Below, piece by piece: positions 1 to 8,037 of a stretch of DNA of 64,000 bases (its first letter is position 1; the number at the start of each line of letters is the position of its first letter). The position numbers and the translations under genes were made by a program. The notes beneath the pieces are model-generated. The model did no database searches and was not told the origin of the DNA. It saw nothing but the letters and a program-made list of their open reading frames with translations. Origin of the DNA: Pontibacter pudoricolor (lineage in GTDB: Bacteria > Bacteroidota > Bacteroidia > Cytophagales > Hymenobacteraceae); assembly GCF_010092985.1 (NCBI RefSeq), contig NZ_CP048106.1, forward strand, positions 1,054,001-1,118,000, given 5' to 3'.

Positions 1-179
1 ATGTGTTCCGTTAGCTCAGCTACATCTTTTTTACTGTAAGAAGCTTCTATTATATGCCGTATATTTATACCCTGAACACTATGGACGTGCTTTGTGGAAT
101 CGCTTTCCTGGGCTATAGTTGGTACTGAAATCAGGAGCAGGCTAAGAATAGCCCCTGCTGTGCGTAAAGTTTGTTTCAA
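1..179 (-). CDS. N-terminus of a secreted protein, cut by the window edge
   Basis: The reverse strand from 179 to the window edge is open (59 codons) and begins with TTG; no in-frame ATG precedes it before the stop at 213-215. The N-terminus (MKQTLRTAGAILSLLLISV) is a typical Sec signal peptide: two basic residues, a hydrophobic stretch, then a probable cleavage site after Thr-Ile-Ala, before Gln-Glu-Ser. The mature part visible is only about 35 residues, polar and without a recognisable domain. The CTATAG motif lies within the signal-peptide codons (Thr-Ile-Ala). Function unknown; export to the periplasm or outer membrane is the only inference I support. Confidence 0.6.
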   Translation of the reverse strand, partial: MKQTLRTAGAILSLLLISVPTIAQESDSTKHVHSVQGINIRHIIEASYSKKDVAELTEH

Positions 180-242
180 GAGACTTATAGTTTGGTTGAA
201 TATTGCCTGAAATTAAAAAATATATTCAAATCTATATATACC

Positions 243-274
243 AAAAGAGCGCAAGCTTTTAGGCTAGCGCTCTT
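243..274 (-). terminator. Hairpin terminator after the exported MBL-fold gene
   Basis: AAGAGCGC (245-252) pairs with GCGCTCTT (267-274). On the minus strand the hairpin is followed by TTTT, just after the stop of the MBL-fold gene at 298. Confidence 0.6.
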
Positions 275-297
275 CTAATCAAACTATAGTTTACAGT

Positions 298-1092
298 TTA
301 GTTCTTCTTTGCTCCTGCGTTGTTTTTCTTTGATGCTTCAGGATACCAGTTTCGCAATCTTACATCAATATTTTTGTCCTTCTCATTCACCATGCGCTTA
401 AAAGCTGCTACATCGGCCAAACCTTCGGTGCCGCGGTAATGATAGGGATAAATTACTTTTGGTCTGAAGGCCAGCACGCCGCTGGCAGCCTGGTTAATGT
501 CCATAGTATACGGCAGGTTCATGCTCACAAAGGCCACATCAATATTCTTCAGCGCACGCATTTCGGGGATATCCTCCGTGTCGCCGGAAATGTAGATGCG
601 CTTGCCTCCCAAAGTTAAAATATAGCCGTTGCCCCTGCCCTTGGGATGTTTGGCATCAGCAGTTTCTGGCAAATTATACATGGGCAGCGCTTCTATGGCA
701 ATGCCAGCCTGGTTTGTTGTTTCGCCGTTACCAATAACTATAGCCTGTGCTTTATACTTCTCCGGCAACTGGTCGGCTACAGCCTGTGGCACTACAAACG
801 TAGTTCCTTTCAGCTCCAGGCCATCCAGCGTCTTCACATCCAGGTGGTCGCCATGTATATCGGTGATCAGCACCAGGTCCGGCTTGGGAATGGTTTTATA
901 GGCTTCGGCACCTCCATACGGATCAACGTAAATGTTCTTTCCGTGCCAACTCAGCACCAGCGAGCCATGTGTAACGGGCTGTACTTTCAACTGCCCCTGA
1001 TCCGTTTTGATCATGTCAGCTTGAGGCTGCTGAGCCTGTAGTTGCACTATAGCCAGTGCAAAAACCAGTGTAAAAAAAGCTTTCAGTTTCAT
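298..1092 (-). CDS. Exported MBL-fold metal-dependent hydrolase (UlaG-like)
   Basis: 264 residues with an N-terminal signal peptide (hydrophobic run to about residue 20, cleavage probably after Leu-Gln-Ala), so periplasmic or surface. The body has the layout of COG2220/UlaG-like metallo-beta-lactamase-fold proteins: an early Val-Asp-Pro strand motif near residue 57, the metal motif TDIHGDHLD near 77-85, and Ile-Ser-Gly-Asp-Thr-Glu near 170, which supplies the bridging aspartate. The metal motif is DxHxDH rather than HxHxDH. The late histidine is probably in Tyr-Pro-Tyr-His-Tyr-Arg near 218. Substrate cannot be told from sequence. Single gene, with a terminator on its 3' side. Confidence 0.8.
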   Translation of the reverse strand: MKLKAFFTLVFALAIVQLQAQQPQADMIKTDQGQLKVQPVTHGSLVLSWHGKNIYVDPYGGAEAYKTIPKPDLVLITDIHGDHLDVKTLDGLELKGTTFVVPQAVADQLPEKYKAQAIVIGNGETTNQAGIAIEALPMYNLPETADAKHPKGRGNGYILTLGGKRIYISGDTEDIPEMRALKNIDVAFVSMNLPYTMDINQAASGVLAFRPKVIYPYHYRGTEGLADVAAFKRMVNEKDKNIDVRLRNWYPEASKKNNAGAKKN

Positions 1093-1170
1093 AGTTATCA
1101 GTTTTAAGTGTGTGCAACTATAAAGCGTATAGTTCGCTTTTTTGTTTACGTAACCCGAACAGAAACTCTA

Positions 1171-1965
1171 TTACACGGCCACCGGCGCTTTAATACCCGG
1201 GTGTGGGTTATAGTTAACCAGCTCGAAGTCTTCAAACTTAAAATCGAAGATGTCTTTTACATCCGGATTGATAACCATGGCTGGCAGCTGACGTGGCTCG
1301 CGGGTAAGTTGTAGTTTCGACTGCTCCAGGTGGTTGGTATACAGGTGCGTATCGCCGCCCGTCCAGATAAATTCGCCGGGTTCAAGTCCGGTAACCTGCG
1401 CCATCATTAACACCAGTAAAGCATACGAGGCAATGTTAAAAGGCACACCCAGGAACACATCGGCAGAGCGCTGGTATAGTTGGCAGCTTAGTTTGCCTTC
1501 AGCTACATAAAACTGGTAAAACGCGTGGCAAGGCGGTAGCTTCATGTTCTCAATCTCAGCCACATTCCAGGCGCTGACTATAATCCGGCGAGAGTCGGGG
1601 TTATTTTTTAGTTGGTTTACTACCTGCGTGATCTGATCGATGTGGCGACCATCGGGCGTTGGCCAGCTGCGCCACTGCGAACCATATACCGGTCCCAGGT
1701 TGCCATTTTCATCGGCCCACTCATCCCAGATGCTTACACCATTTTCTTTCAGGTAAGCAATATTGGTTTCACCTTTCAGGAACCACAGTAACTCATGAAT
1801 AATAGACTTGAGATGCACTTTTTTAGTAGTAACCAGCGGAAAACCTTCGGCCAGGTTAAAGCGCATCTGGTAACCAAAGACACTCAGGGTACCCGTTCCG
1901 GTTCTGTCTTCTTTCTTCACCCCGTTATCCAGGATGTGCTGCATCAGGTCTAAATATTGTTTCAT
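1171..1965 (-). CDS. thyA: Thymidylate synthase
   Basis: Makes dTMP from dUMP using methylenetetrahydrofolate. 264 residues, the same length as the E. coli enzyme. Visible signatures: the N-terminal [12 protein letters not shown] loop that binds phosphate, the catalytic cysteine in [12 protein letters not shown] (about residue 146), the [18 protein letters not shown] block, and the C-terminal [11 protein letters not shown] that closes over the substrate. Usually followed by folA in bacteria, but no dihydrofolate reductase gene is present here; the next gene downstream is the unrelated exported MBL protein. Confidence 0.97.
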   Translation of the reverse strand: MKQYLDLMQHILDNGVKKEDRTGTGTLSVFGYQMRFNLAEGFPLVTTKKVHLKSIIHELLWFLKGETNIAYLKENGVSIWDEWADENGNLGPVYGSQWRSWPTPDGRHIDQITQVVNQLKNNPDSRRIIVSAWNVAEIENMKLPPCHAFYQFYVAEGKLSCQLYQRSADVFLGVPFNIASYALLVLMMAQVTGLEPGEFIWTGGDTHLYTNHLEQSKLQLTREPRQLPAMVINPDVKDIFDFKFEDFELVNYNPHPGIKAPVAV

Positions 1966-2033
1966 GGGTATGTATTGGCGAAAATGTAGTTAAAAGTTGA
2001 ACGTTAAAGATAATAGCAAACCGCTGTAAAACA

Positions 2034-2064
2034 AAAAGCCTCCTGGATTTGGCAGAAGGCTTTT
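2034..2064 (-). terminator. Terminator between the small Cys/His-rich gene and thyA
   Basis: AAAAGCCT (2034-2041) pairs with AGGCTTTT (2057-2064), giving a stem with A and T runs on both sides. It ends transcription from 2355, so thyA needs its own promoter in 1966-2033; a TATCTTTA -7-like box is visible there on the minus strand. Confidence 0.6.
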
Positions 2065-2085
2065 ACTTGTACTATAATACTATAG

Positions 2086-2355
2086 TTACTTTATCTCTTT
2101 TGATTCTTTGGAAGTTTTTGAGGCATCGGCTTTTACATCTTTTTTCATGCAGCACGAAGCAGTTTTGCCCGAATCAGCAGTTGCTGGTTTCATATGGCAG
2201 CTTTCAGCAGAGGCCGTCGCTTTCTTGTCTTTTTTACCTTTTTTGTCTTTGTCTGAGTGCTCCATTTTGCATTTACCACCTTCGCAGGCAATTGCAGGAG
2301 ATGCGCCGGCACCTAGAAAGCCAGCCAGTGCTAAAACAAGTACTAATTTTTTCAT
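2086..2355 (-). CDS. Small secreted Lys/Cys/His-rich protein, possibly metal-binding
   Basis: 89 residues. Signal peptide of about 22 residues (MKKLVLVLALAGFLGAGASP), then a highly charged, low-complexity tail. It carries CEGGKCKMEHS, a Cys-His-Met triplet and CCMKKD: five Cys plus His and Met in a lysine-rich background, as seen in small periplasmic copper or other soft-metal binding proteins. No named family recognised. The gene is flanked by a terminator and diverges from the coiled-coil gene. Metal binding is inference from composition only. Confidence 0.6.
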   Translation of the reverse strand: MKKLVLVLALAGFLGAGASPAIACEGGKCKMEHSDKDKKGKKDKKATASAESCHMKPATADSGKTASCCMKKDVKADASKTSKESKEIK

Positions 2356-2538
2356 GATACCGGGGTTAAAAAGCTTGTATTATTAGAATTTATAAATGTA
2401 AAGATAGCTGAATTACGCAACCGGCAAAATGATGTTCATCATTTACATGAAACTATAGTTCCGGGTGTGCACTATAGCTATTTTGTAAAATATATCAGGC
2501 TTTATCCAATATGCTTGCCATATTTGCGTGTAAGTAAC

Positions 2539-3165
2539 ATGGCAACAAAATTAACAATGAAGAAAAACATAATACTCCTGTTGGTGCTGCTGTGTGCTGT
2601 ATTTAGTAACGTGCAGTCTCAGGATACACCATCAAAGGAAAAAGAAAAAACACAGGAAGACAAAATTGCCCGCCTGATGGGTGAGCGCGAGCAGTTGGTG
2701 CTGGAGTACCAGTACCTGAACCAGCAGAACAACAGCTTCTGGGGAAACAAATCAAAGAAAGACCTGCTCAGTATAATTGATACCCTCAAAGAACTTATCC
2801 GCAAAGACTCAGAGCTGATAGCCGCGGTAAAAGAAGCCAGTATTAAGAAGATCGCTAAAAGCACTGTCGAGAACCAACGTTCCGGCAAACAGATAGTAGT
2901 AGATCAGCGCCAGATCAACAATCGCATACAGGGTTTACAGAACCAGGTAGATGGCCTGCAGAACCAGTTAAAAAGACGTGAAGCTGTAGTAAAAGACCTG
3001 CAACTACAACTACAGGAAGCTGACGAGAAACGCTATGGCAAAGACAAAGTTATTTCTGTGCTGGCTATAGTTTCAGCCATTCTCCTTTTATATGCCATTA
3101 TCTTACAGGTACGCCTGAACAACGCAAAAGCAAAACCTAAAACTGCCCGTAAAAAGAATGTATAA
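2539..3165 (+). CDS. Exported coiled-coil protein with C-terminal membrane anchor
   Basis: 208 residues from the ATG at 2539 (another ATG at 2557 gives a tighter signal peptide; the open frame to 2467 adds an unlikely leader). After the signal peptide, ending near Val-Gln-Ser-Gln, come about 130 residues of heptad-like sequence rich in Gln/Lys/Glu (LQNQVDGLQNQLKRREAVV), then one membrane segment (VLAIVSAILLLYAIILQV) and a basic tail. Probably an envelope spacer or scaffold; function unknown. The TAA stop overlaps the first base of an AACTATAGTT palindrome (3165-3174). Confidence 0.7.
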   Translation: MATKLTMKKNIILLLVLLCAVFSNVQSQDTPSKEKEKTQEDKIARLMGEREQLVLEYQYLNQQNNSFWGNKSKKDLLSIIDTLKELIRKDSELIAAVKEASIKKIAKSTVENQRSGKQIVVDQRQINNRIQGLQNQVDGLQNQLKRREAVVKDLQLQLQEADEKRYGKDKVISVLAIVSAILLLYAIILQVRLNNAKAKPKTARKKNV

Positions 3166-3263
3166 ACTATAGTTAAAACTATAAAATACGGAATTAATAG
3201 ACACAAAATTTATGTTATAGTTTGCTTGCCTTTTGGCGGGCACACGTATACAACTGCTACTAC

Positions 3264-3302
3264 AAGGCAAGGGCTGGCGTGACTATACCAGCCTTTATTT
3301 TT
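3264..3302 (+). terminator. Terminator-like hairpin before the helicase gene
   Basis: AGGGCTGG near 3270-3277 pairs with CCAGCCTT near 3288-3295, followed by a T-rich tract. The tract overlaps a possible -7 promoter box at 3296-3303. Confidence 0.45.
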
Positions 3303-3303
3303 G
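3296..3303 (+). promoter_or_regulatory. TAnnTTTG -7 promoter box for the helicase gene
   Basis: TATTTTTG matches the Bacteroidota sigma-A -7 consensus and ends only 6 bases before the ATG at 3310, implying a very short or absent 5' leader. I see no clear -33 TTG at the expected spacing. Confidence 0.4.
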
Positions 3304-3309
3304 ATATAG

Positions 3310-5250
3310 ATGAGAGACATTTTTGAAGAACTGAAGCAGGTACAGGAACTGCTTAAAATAGAACAGGAAGAAGACCGCCAGCAATACAAGATCAAGAGCT
3401 TGAAAAGTACGATTCAGGAGCGTAAAAATATGGGCTTCTGCTGGTACCCGGTCGTTATTTCGAAAGAGGAGATCGGTTTTGGCAATAAAGTAGTTATAGA
3501 ACTGGAGCGCACATCCGGCCGCGATCAGCTTCACCTTTTCCAGACGGGTAAAGCGGCTGCCTTGTTTAGCAATAGTGGCGAGCGTAATAACCTGAATGGT
3601 GTTATAGTTGGCCTTAAACGCAACAAAATCCTGTTGGCCACTAATAAAGAAGACCTGCCCGACTGGATAGATGACGGGAAGCTCGGTATTGACCTGACCT
3701 TTGATGAAATGAGCTACCGCGAGATGGAATTCGCTCTAAAGAAAACCATCGAAGCAACTAAATCCCGTCATGCAGAGCTGCGCGATGTACTGTTAGGAAT
3801 AAATGAGCCTGTTTTTACAGATGCGAAAGTACCTGAAATCTCAGTATTGAATGATTCCCAAAATGAAGCCGTAAGAAAAGTAGCGCAGGCGAAAGACGTG
3901 GCGATTATACACGGCCCGCCGGGTACCGGTAAAACCACCACGCTGGTACAGGCCATCTTATATACCTTAAAAACCCAGAAGCGCCTTCTGGTAACGGCTC
4001 CATCTAACACGGCTGTAGATTTGCTAACTGAAAAACTGGCTAACGAAGGCGTAAATGTGATCCGAATCGGTAACCCGTCGCGGGTATCTGATGTGTTGCT
4101 GGAGCATACGCTGGACGCCCAAATCATGGATCACAAAGCCTATAAGGATCTGAAAACAGTGCGTAAAACGGCTGAAGAGTATAAGCGCATGGCCTTCCAG
4201 TTTAAACGTAAGTTCGGGCACGAAGAGCGTATGCAGCGCCAACTATACAAAGCAGAAAGCAACCGCCTGCTGGAAGAAGCTGATAACATTGAGCATTACA
4301 TTACCGAAGATTTGCTGGAGAATGTACAGGTCATTACGTGTACGCTGGTTGGTGCTGCCAATAAGGCCATCCGCCACCTGCATTACGATACTGTTTTTAT
4401 AGACGAAGCTGCCCAAGCCCTGGAACCAGCCTGCTGGGTTCCGATCTCACGCACCAACCGCGTGGTACTGGCTGGAGACCATTGCCAGTTGCCACCAACC
4501 GTTAAATCTTTTTTGGCCGACCAGAAAGGCTTAAGCAAAACACTGTTTGAGAAATGCATCGAGCGGCAGCCAAATGTTTCGGTGATGCTGAAAACGCAGT
4601 ACCGCATGCACCACCATATCATGCAGTTCTCGAACGAACAGTTTTATAACGGAGAATTAACTGCCCACGAAAGCGTGCACAGCAGCGACCTGCATGGTTA
4701 CGATACTTTCTTTAAACCCGGCCTTGCCTTAGAATTTATTGATACGGCTGGCTGCGGCTACAATGAAGTCGTAAACCCGGAAGCGCAAAGCTCTGCCAAT
4801 CCCGAAGAGGCTGATCTGCTGCTTAACCATCTGCAATTATTATTGAAAGACTACGTGCAGGATGAAGAAGTCGCCCCACTTAAAATTGGTGTAATTGCGC
4901 CTTACCGAGCCCAGATAAATTACCTGCAGGATAAAGTGGAGCACATGCCGCATCTGCACGAACTATACCTGAAACGCGAGCTTTCAATCGGTACCGTGGA
5001 TAGTTTCCAGGGGCAGGAGCGCGATATTATTTACATCAGTATGGTGCGCAGCAACGAAACCGGGGAAATTGGGTTCTTGAGCGATATCAGGAGAATGAAC
5101 GTGGGCATGACACGGGCTAAAAAGAAACTGGTTATAGTTGGCGACAGCGCCACACTTTCCAATCATCCTTATTACGATGCTTTTCTAAAGTATACTGAAA
5201 GTATCAATGCTTATAAAAGCGCCTGGGAACTTACAGAGTGCCTGCCTTAA
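3310..5250 (+). CDS. Superfamily 1 DNA/RNA helicase (Upf1/IGHMBP2-like)
   Basis: 646 residues. The N-terminal about 190 residues carry a small beta-barrel-like region as in IGHMBP2-type helicases. Walker A is HGPPGTGKTTT (about residues 201-211), Walker B/motif II is DEAAQALEPACW (about 365), motif III is GDHCQLPPT, and the C-terminal RecA domain has QYRMH, GVIAPYRAQ, TVDSFQGQERD and NVGMTRAKK (motifs IV-VI). This AAA_11/AAA_12 architecture unwinds nucleic acid with ATP. Common in Bacteroidota as a free-standing gene; the cellular role is unproven. Not in an obvious operon. Confidence 0.9.
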   Translation: MRDIFEELKQVQELLKIEQEEDRQQYKIKSLKSTIQERKNMGFCWYPVVISKEEIGFGNKVVIELERTSGRDQLHLFQTGKAAALFSNSGERNNLNGVIVGLKRNKILLATNKEDLPDWIDDGKLGIDLTFDEMSYREMEFALKKTIEATKSRHAELRDVLLGINEPVFTDAKVPEISVLNDSQNEAVRKVAQAKDVAIIHGPPGTGKTTTLVQAILYTLKTQKRLLVTAPSNTAVDLLTEKLANEGVNVIRIGNPSRVSDVLLEHTLDAQIMDHKAYKDLKTVRKTAEEYKRMAFQFKRKFGHEERMQRQLYKAESNRLLEEADNIEHYITEDLLENVQVITCTLVGAANKAIRHLHYDTVFIDEAAQALEPACWVPISRTNRVVLAGDHCQLPPTVKSFLADQKGLSKTLFEKCIERQPNVSVMLKTQYRMHHHIMQFSNEQFYNGELTAHESVHSSDLHGYDTFFKPGLALEFIDTAGCGYNEVVNPEAQSSANPEEADLLLNHLQLLLKDYVQDEEVAPLKIGVIAPYRAQINYLQDKVEHMPHLHELYLKRELSIGTVDSFQGQERDIIYISMVRSNETGEIGFLSDIRRMNVGMTRAKKKLVIVGDSATLSNHPYYDAFLKYTESINAYKSAWELTECLP

Positions 5251-5325
5251 CCGATAATTTGAACCGAAGGATGGCAAAGCAAGTATAATTCTTTACCTTG
5301 CTGTCATCAAAAAATCAACGATAAA

Positions 5326-5838
5326 ATGAAAATTGAAAAGAACAAAGTAGTAACGCTTACCTACGAACTGCGTGTGCAAAACGAAAGCGGAGAGCAAAGC
5401 GTGATAGAAATAGCGAACGAAGAACAACCAATGGCTTTCATTTACGGCATGAGCGGCCTGCCAGATCAGTTTGAAGAAAACCTGAGCAACCTGAGCGAAG
5501 GCGACAACTTCGACTTTAAACTGGACGCAGAAGAAGGCTACGGCGAGTACGATGAAAACGCTGTGGTTGAATTGCCAATGAACGTTTTTGAAGTAGAAGG
5601 TGCTGTACCGGATAACATGCTGGAAGTAGGCAACTTTATACCAATGACAGACAGCGAGGGCAACCAGTTACAGGGCCGCGTAGCAGCAGTTACCGAATCA
5701 AATGTAAAGATGGACTTCAACCACCCGCTTGCTGGTAAAGAACTATACTTTAAAGGTAAAGTTGCTCAGGTGCGTGAGGCTACCAAAGAAGAGTTAGATC
5801 ATGGTCACGTACATGGTGCTGGCGGTCATCATCATTAA
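5326..5838 (+). CDS. SlyD-like FKBP peptidyl-prolyl isomerase
   Basis: 170 residues: an FKBP domain with an inserted IF (chaperone) domain, in the order MAFIYGMSGLPDQFEENL, GDNFDFKLDAEEGYGEYDE, the IF insert (about 70-125), then the diagnostic NHPLAGKELYFKGKV. The tail HGHVHGAGGHHH is a short metal-binding His stretch, as in SlyD. Cytoplasmic folding catalyst, possibly with nickel/zinc handling. The gene symbol slyD is commonly used for such proteins but orthology is not shown here. Strong terminator follows. Confidence 0.9.
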   Translation: MKIEKNKVVTLTYELRVQNESGEQSVIEIANEEQPMAFIYGMSGLPDQFEENLSNLSEGDNFDFKLDAEEGYGEYDENAVVELPMNVFEVEGAVPDNMLEVGNFIPMTDSEGNQLQGRVAAVTESNVKMDFNHPLAGKELYFKGKVAQVREATKEELDHGHVHGAGGHHH

Positions 5839-5857
5839 TAGTTGAATTGACTAAACG

Positions 5858-5894
5858 AAAAAGCAGCATGAGTATAAACTTGTGCTGCTTTTTT
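5858..5894 (+). terminator. Intrinsic terminator after the SlyD-like gene
   Basis: AAAAAGCAGCA (5858-5868) pairs with TGCTGCTTTTTT (5883-5894): GC stem with a T run. Confidence 0.8.
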
Positions 5895-6120
5895 GTTTAG
5901 CCTCTTTTCTTCAAGGTTTAATGTCATTACAAGGTTTTTAAATCTGTTTATTTTTCCGCTTTTGTGATTTTGAACATTCTTGAGACGCTAGTCGAAGAGA
6001 GGCTGCGTAGCTGTGAGAAATCTGGGTTCTATAGTTTGATATTTTACTTTCCGAACCAAGCCTTTTCTTTTATAGCTGCTTCTAATCCTGGGAGCTCTAC
6101 TCACCTATCGTTCTATAGTT

Positions 6121-6264
6121 GGCTTTGGTGCCCTCACGGCCGGGAGGCCTCGTCTTCGGGCATCGCGCTGCTGCTTTCTTGCTACCCTCGCTCTGCTCGT
6201 GTTGCCTGGCGGCACCGCAACAAAGCAAAGGCGCTCAACCCAAAGACTGCGATCAGCTCGATAG
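6121..6264 (+). repeat. Core repeat module, copy A
   Basis: GC-rich 143-bp unit running from GGCTTTGGTGCCCTCACGG to GCTCGATAG. Its reverse complement at 17808-17951 differs at only five positions that I can find. Contains internal complementary segments such as GGTGCC and GGCACC, so it could fold. Confidence 0.85.
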
Positions 6265-6330
6265 TAACTGCTTTAACTTTAGTTTGAAAGGCAATAGTTG
6301 CATCGACTTTTCGTGGCTATAGTTCCGTAG

Positions 6331-6350
6331 GGACAGGTCGAGACCTGTCC
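6331..6350. repeat. REP-like hairpin
   Basis: GGACAGGTC, two bases, GACCTGTCC: a 9-bp inverted repeat within the island. The counterpart in island B (17727-17746) is a full 20-bp palindrome. Confidence 0.8.
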
Positions 6351-6684
6351 GATCTTGGTCTGAACTATAGCCGCTAACTATAGCTAATTCAGATTTCTCC
6401 TGCAGGTCGAAATGACAAGTTGAAAAAACCGTAGCAGAAAGTCCCCCTTCAAATGGGGCAGGGGGATGACCAACGGTAACTATAGAACTTTTACCAAACT
6501 ACACTATAGCCAAAATTCCCCTCCTCGGAGGGGCAGGGGTGGGTTAAAACCAAAACTATAGAACTACAACCTAAACTATAGCAAAGGCCGAAAGCTCCTT
6601 CCCCTGTTCTGGGGAAGGGGCCTCGATAAAAGGAGAAGGCTGGGAAGTGGTAAAACGGCAACTATAAAACTATAGTTAGCAACC

Positions 6685-7269
6685 TCAAATTATATGCTTC
6701 ATTTCCTCCACATAATGCACCAACTCCGGGAAAAACAACTCAAAATCCCGGTGATACAAACTATAGTTTATAGTCAGCTCCTCTCCTGCCGTTTCCATTC
6801 CGGATTCAAAACTTGTGCGGCGGCTGAGCCCTGTTAATGCACGGCCTATCCCTTCTATTTCAGCATAACCAAGCAGCCAGTTCTGCTCCATCATGTACGG
6901 GAAAAAATACTGCACCCGCTCCGGTAAAGCTTCAAAATGACTGTTGATCAGACGATAGGTACGTTGGGTATAATTCTCTAACGACTCGTTAGCGAACCTG
7001 TCAAAATGCTTTGCCAGAAAATGGTCGAAATATAAATCTGCCACCACCGGCGCGTACTTTTTATACTTTTCGCGCAGACGTACTTTTGTTTCTAAAACTA
7101 CCGGGTGCGTATCTGTATAAGTATCGATCAGGCGATGTAGTTTTATGCCCCGGGCAATACCCGGACTATAAAGTGTTGCCTTGTTGCCTTTTACAGCATC
7201 CGCAATAAAGTTGCCAAGCAGCAGTTCTTCGTCGTTACCAGACAAGTATAAATGAGCGAGATAATTCAA
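6685..7269 (-). CDS. ACP phosphodiesterase (AcpH/DUF479 family)
   Basis: 194 residues, the usual length of the AcpH family, which removes 4'-phosphopantetheine from acyl carrier protein. The start codon is TTG (7267-7269), chosen because it begins the family-typical N-terminus MNYLAHLYLSGNDEELLLGN; no ATG fits. Conserved features: the early His and Asp of AHLYLS and NFIADAVKG, and the DLYFDHFLAKHFDRFANESLENYTQRTY region in the middle. An AACTATAGTT palindrome (7270-7279) touches the start codon and another (6668-6677) lies just past the stop. Some family members may have other esterase activity. Confidence 0.85.
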   Translation of the reverse strand: MNYLAHLYLSGNDEELLLGNFIADAVKGNKATLYSPGIARGIKLHRLIDTYTDTHPVVLETKVRLREKYKKYAPVVADLYFDHFLAKHFDRFANESLENYTQRTYRLINSHFEALPERVQYFFPYMMEQNWLLGYAEIEGIGRALTGLSRRTSFESGMETAGEELTINYSLYHRDFELFFPELVHYVEEMKHII

Positions 7270-7400
7270 AACTATAGTTTAAGGTAGATCACTTTAAACA
7301 TCTTATACTTTGTATTGTTCTCAAAAGTATAAACTCAAGGTTACAAACCCTTTACTTTAAGGGCGCGTAATCAGAAACACTAATCCAAGAAAATAAAACT

Positions 7401-7895
7401 ATGAATAACGAACAAAACGAGAACCTGCAAAAACTGATAGATAAGATCAAGGATATTGACATTGCCATGATGACCACCGCAGACGATGACGGCAGCCTGC
7501 GCAGCCGCCCGATGCGTAACATGCAGATCAAGGAAGATGGTATTATCTGGTTCTTTACTGGTTACGAATCTGCCAAATCGCATGAGCTAAAAAATGACTC
7601 GCATGTAAACCTTAGTTATGCAGATCCTTCGAATAACCTGTATGTATCGGTATCTGGCAGGGCTTCTTTGTCAAGAGATAAAGCTAAGATTGATGAATTA
7701 TGGAATCCGGCTATGAAAGCCTGGTTTCCGGAAGGCATAGACGATCCGAATGTGGGCTTGATAAAAGTAACGATAGATAAAGCAGAATACTGGGATTCGC
7801 CGAACAGCGCCGTAGTACATTTATATGGCGTGGTAAAAGCGGCTATAACCGGTGAGCGCGCCGATCCGGGCGAAAACAAAAAGATCAACCTGTAA
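7401..7895 (+). CDS. Pyridoxamine 5'-phosphate oxidase-fold protein (general stress protein 26-like)
   Basis: 164 residues with the split-barrel flavin-binding fold: AMMTTADDDGSLRSRPM (strand and phosphate loop, about 27-43), WFFTGYESAKSHELKNDSHVNLSYAD (about 55-80), YVSVSGRASLSRDKAKIDELWNPAMKAWFPEG and the typical aromatic VTIDKAEYWDSPNS. This matches COG3871 stress proteins, which bind FMN or FAD; no substrate can be assigned. Stand-alone gene with its own terminator. Confidence 0.88.
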   Translation: MNNEQNENLQKLIDKIKDIDIAMMTTADDDGSLRSRPMRNMQIKEDGIIWFFTGYESAKSHELKNDSHVNLSYADPSNNLYVSVSGRASLSRDKAKIDELWNPAMKAWFPEGIDDPNVGLIKVTIDKAEYWDSPNSAVVHLYGVVKAAITGERADPGENKKINL

Positions 7896-7924
7896 GTATA
7901 AAACTATACCTATAGCTTGAAAGC

Positions 7925-7958
7925 AACACCTGCCTTACTCCCGTTCGGCAGGTGTTTT
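7925..7958 (+). terminator. Intrinsic terminator after the flavin-fold gene
   Basis: AACACCTGCC (7925-7934) pairs with GGCAGGTGTT (7947-7956), ending in TTTT. Confidence 0.8.
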
Positions 7959-8037
7959 GCGTATAGGCGTTTAATTAAACGATGCATTTTCAGGATAACA
8001 TGTAACTTTCAACTCTAAACTCTTAACCTGTTTTCCC

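Larger units (their letters stand above)
5960..6660 (+). repeat. Composite repeat island A (non-coding)
   Basis: A gap of about 850 bases between convergent genes, filled by short repeat modules separated by CTATAG-containing spacers. Order on the + strand: GAGAAATCTG-rich start (about 6015), TCCTGGGAGCT stretch (about 6085), 143-bp core (6121-6264), GGACAGGTC hairpin (6331-6350), TTCTCCTGCAGGTCGAAATGAC (about 6395-6416), CCCCCTTCAAATGGGGCAGGGGGAT (about 6443-6467), TTCCCCTCCTCGGAGGGGCAGGGGTGGG (about 6516-6543), and CTCCTTCCCC...GGGGAAGGGG (about 6595-6622). The same modules recur inverted at 17440-18125. Open frames inside it are chance frames through repeats; no gene supported. Confidence 0.85.

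Noticed and set aside
5964-6322. Open frames of 107 and 67 codons across island A
   Set aside because: They run through repeat modules that recur inverted in island B, have no domain or start signal, and are not kept open there.
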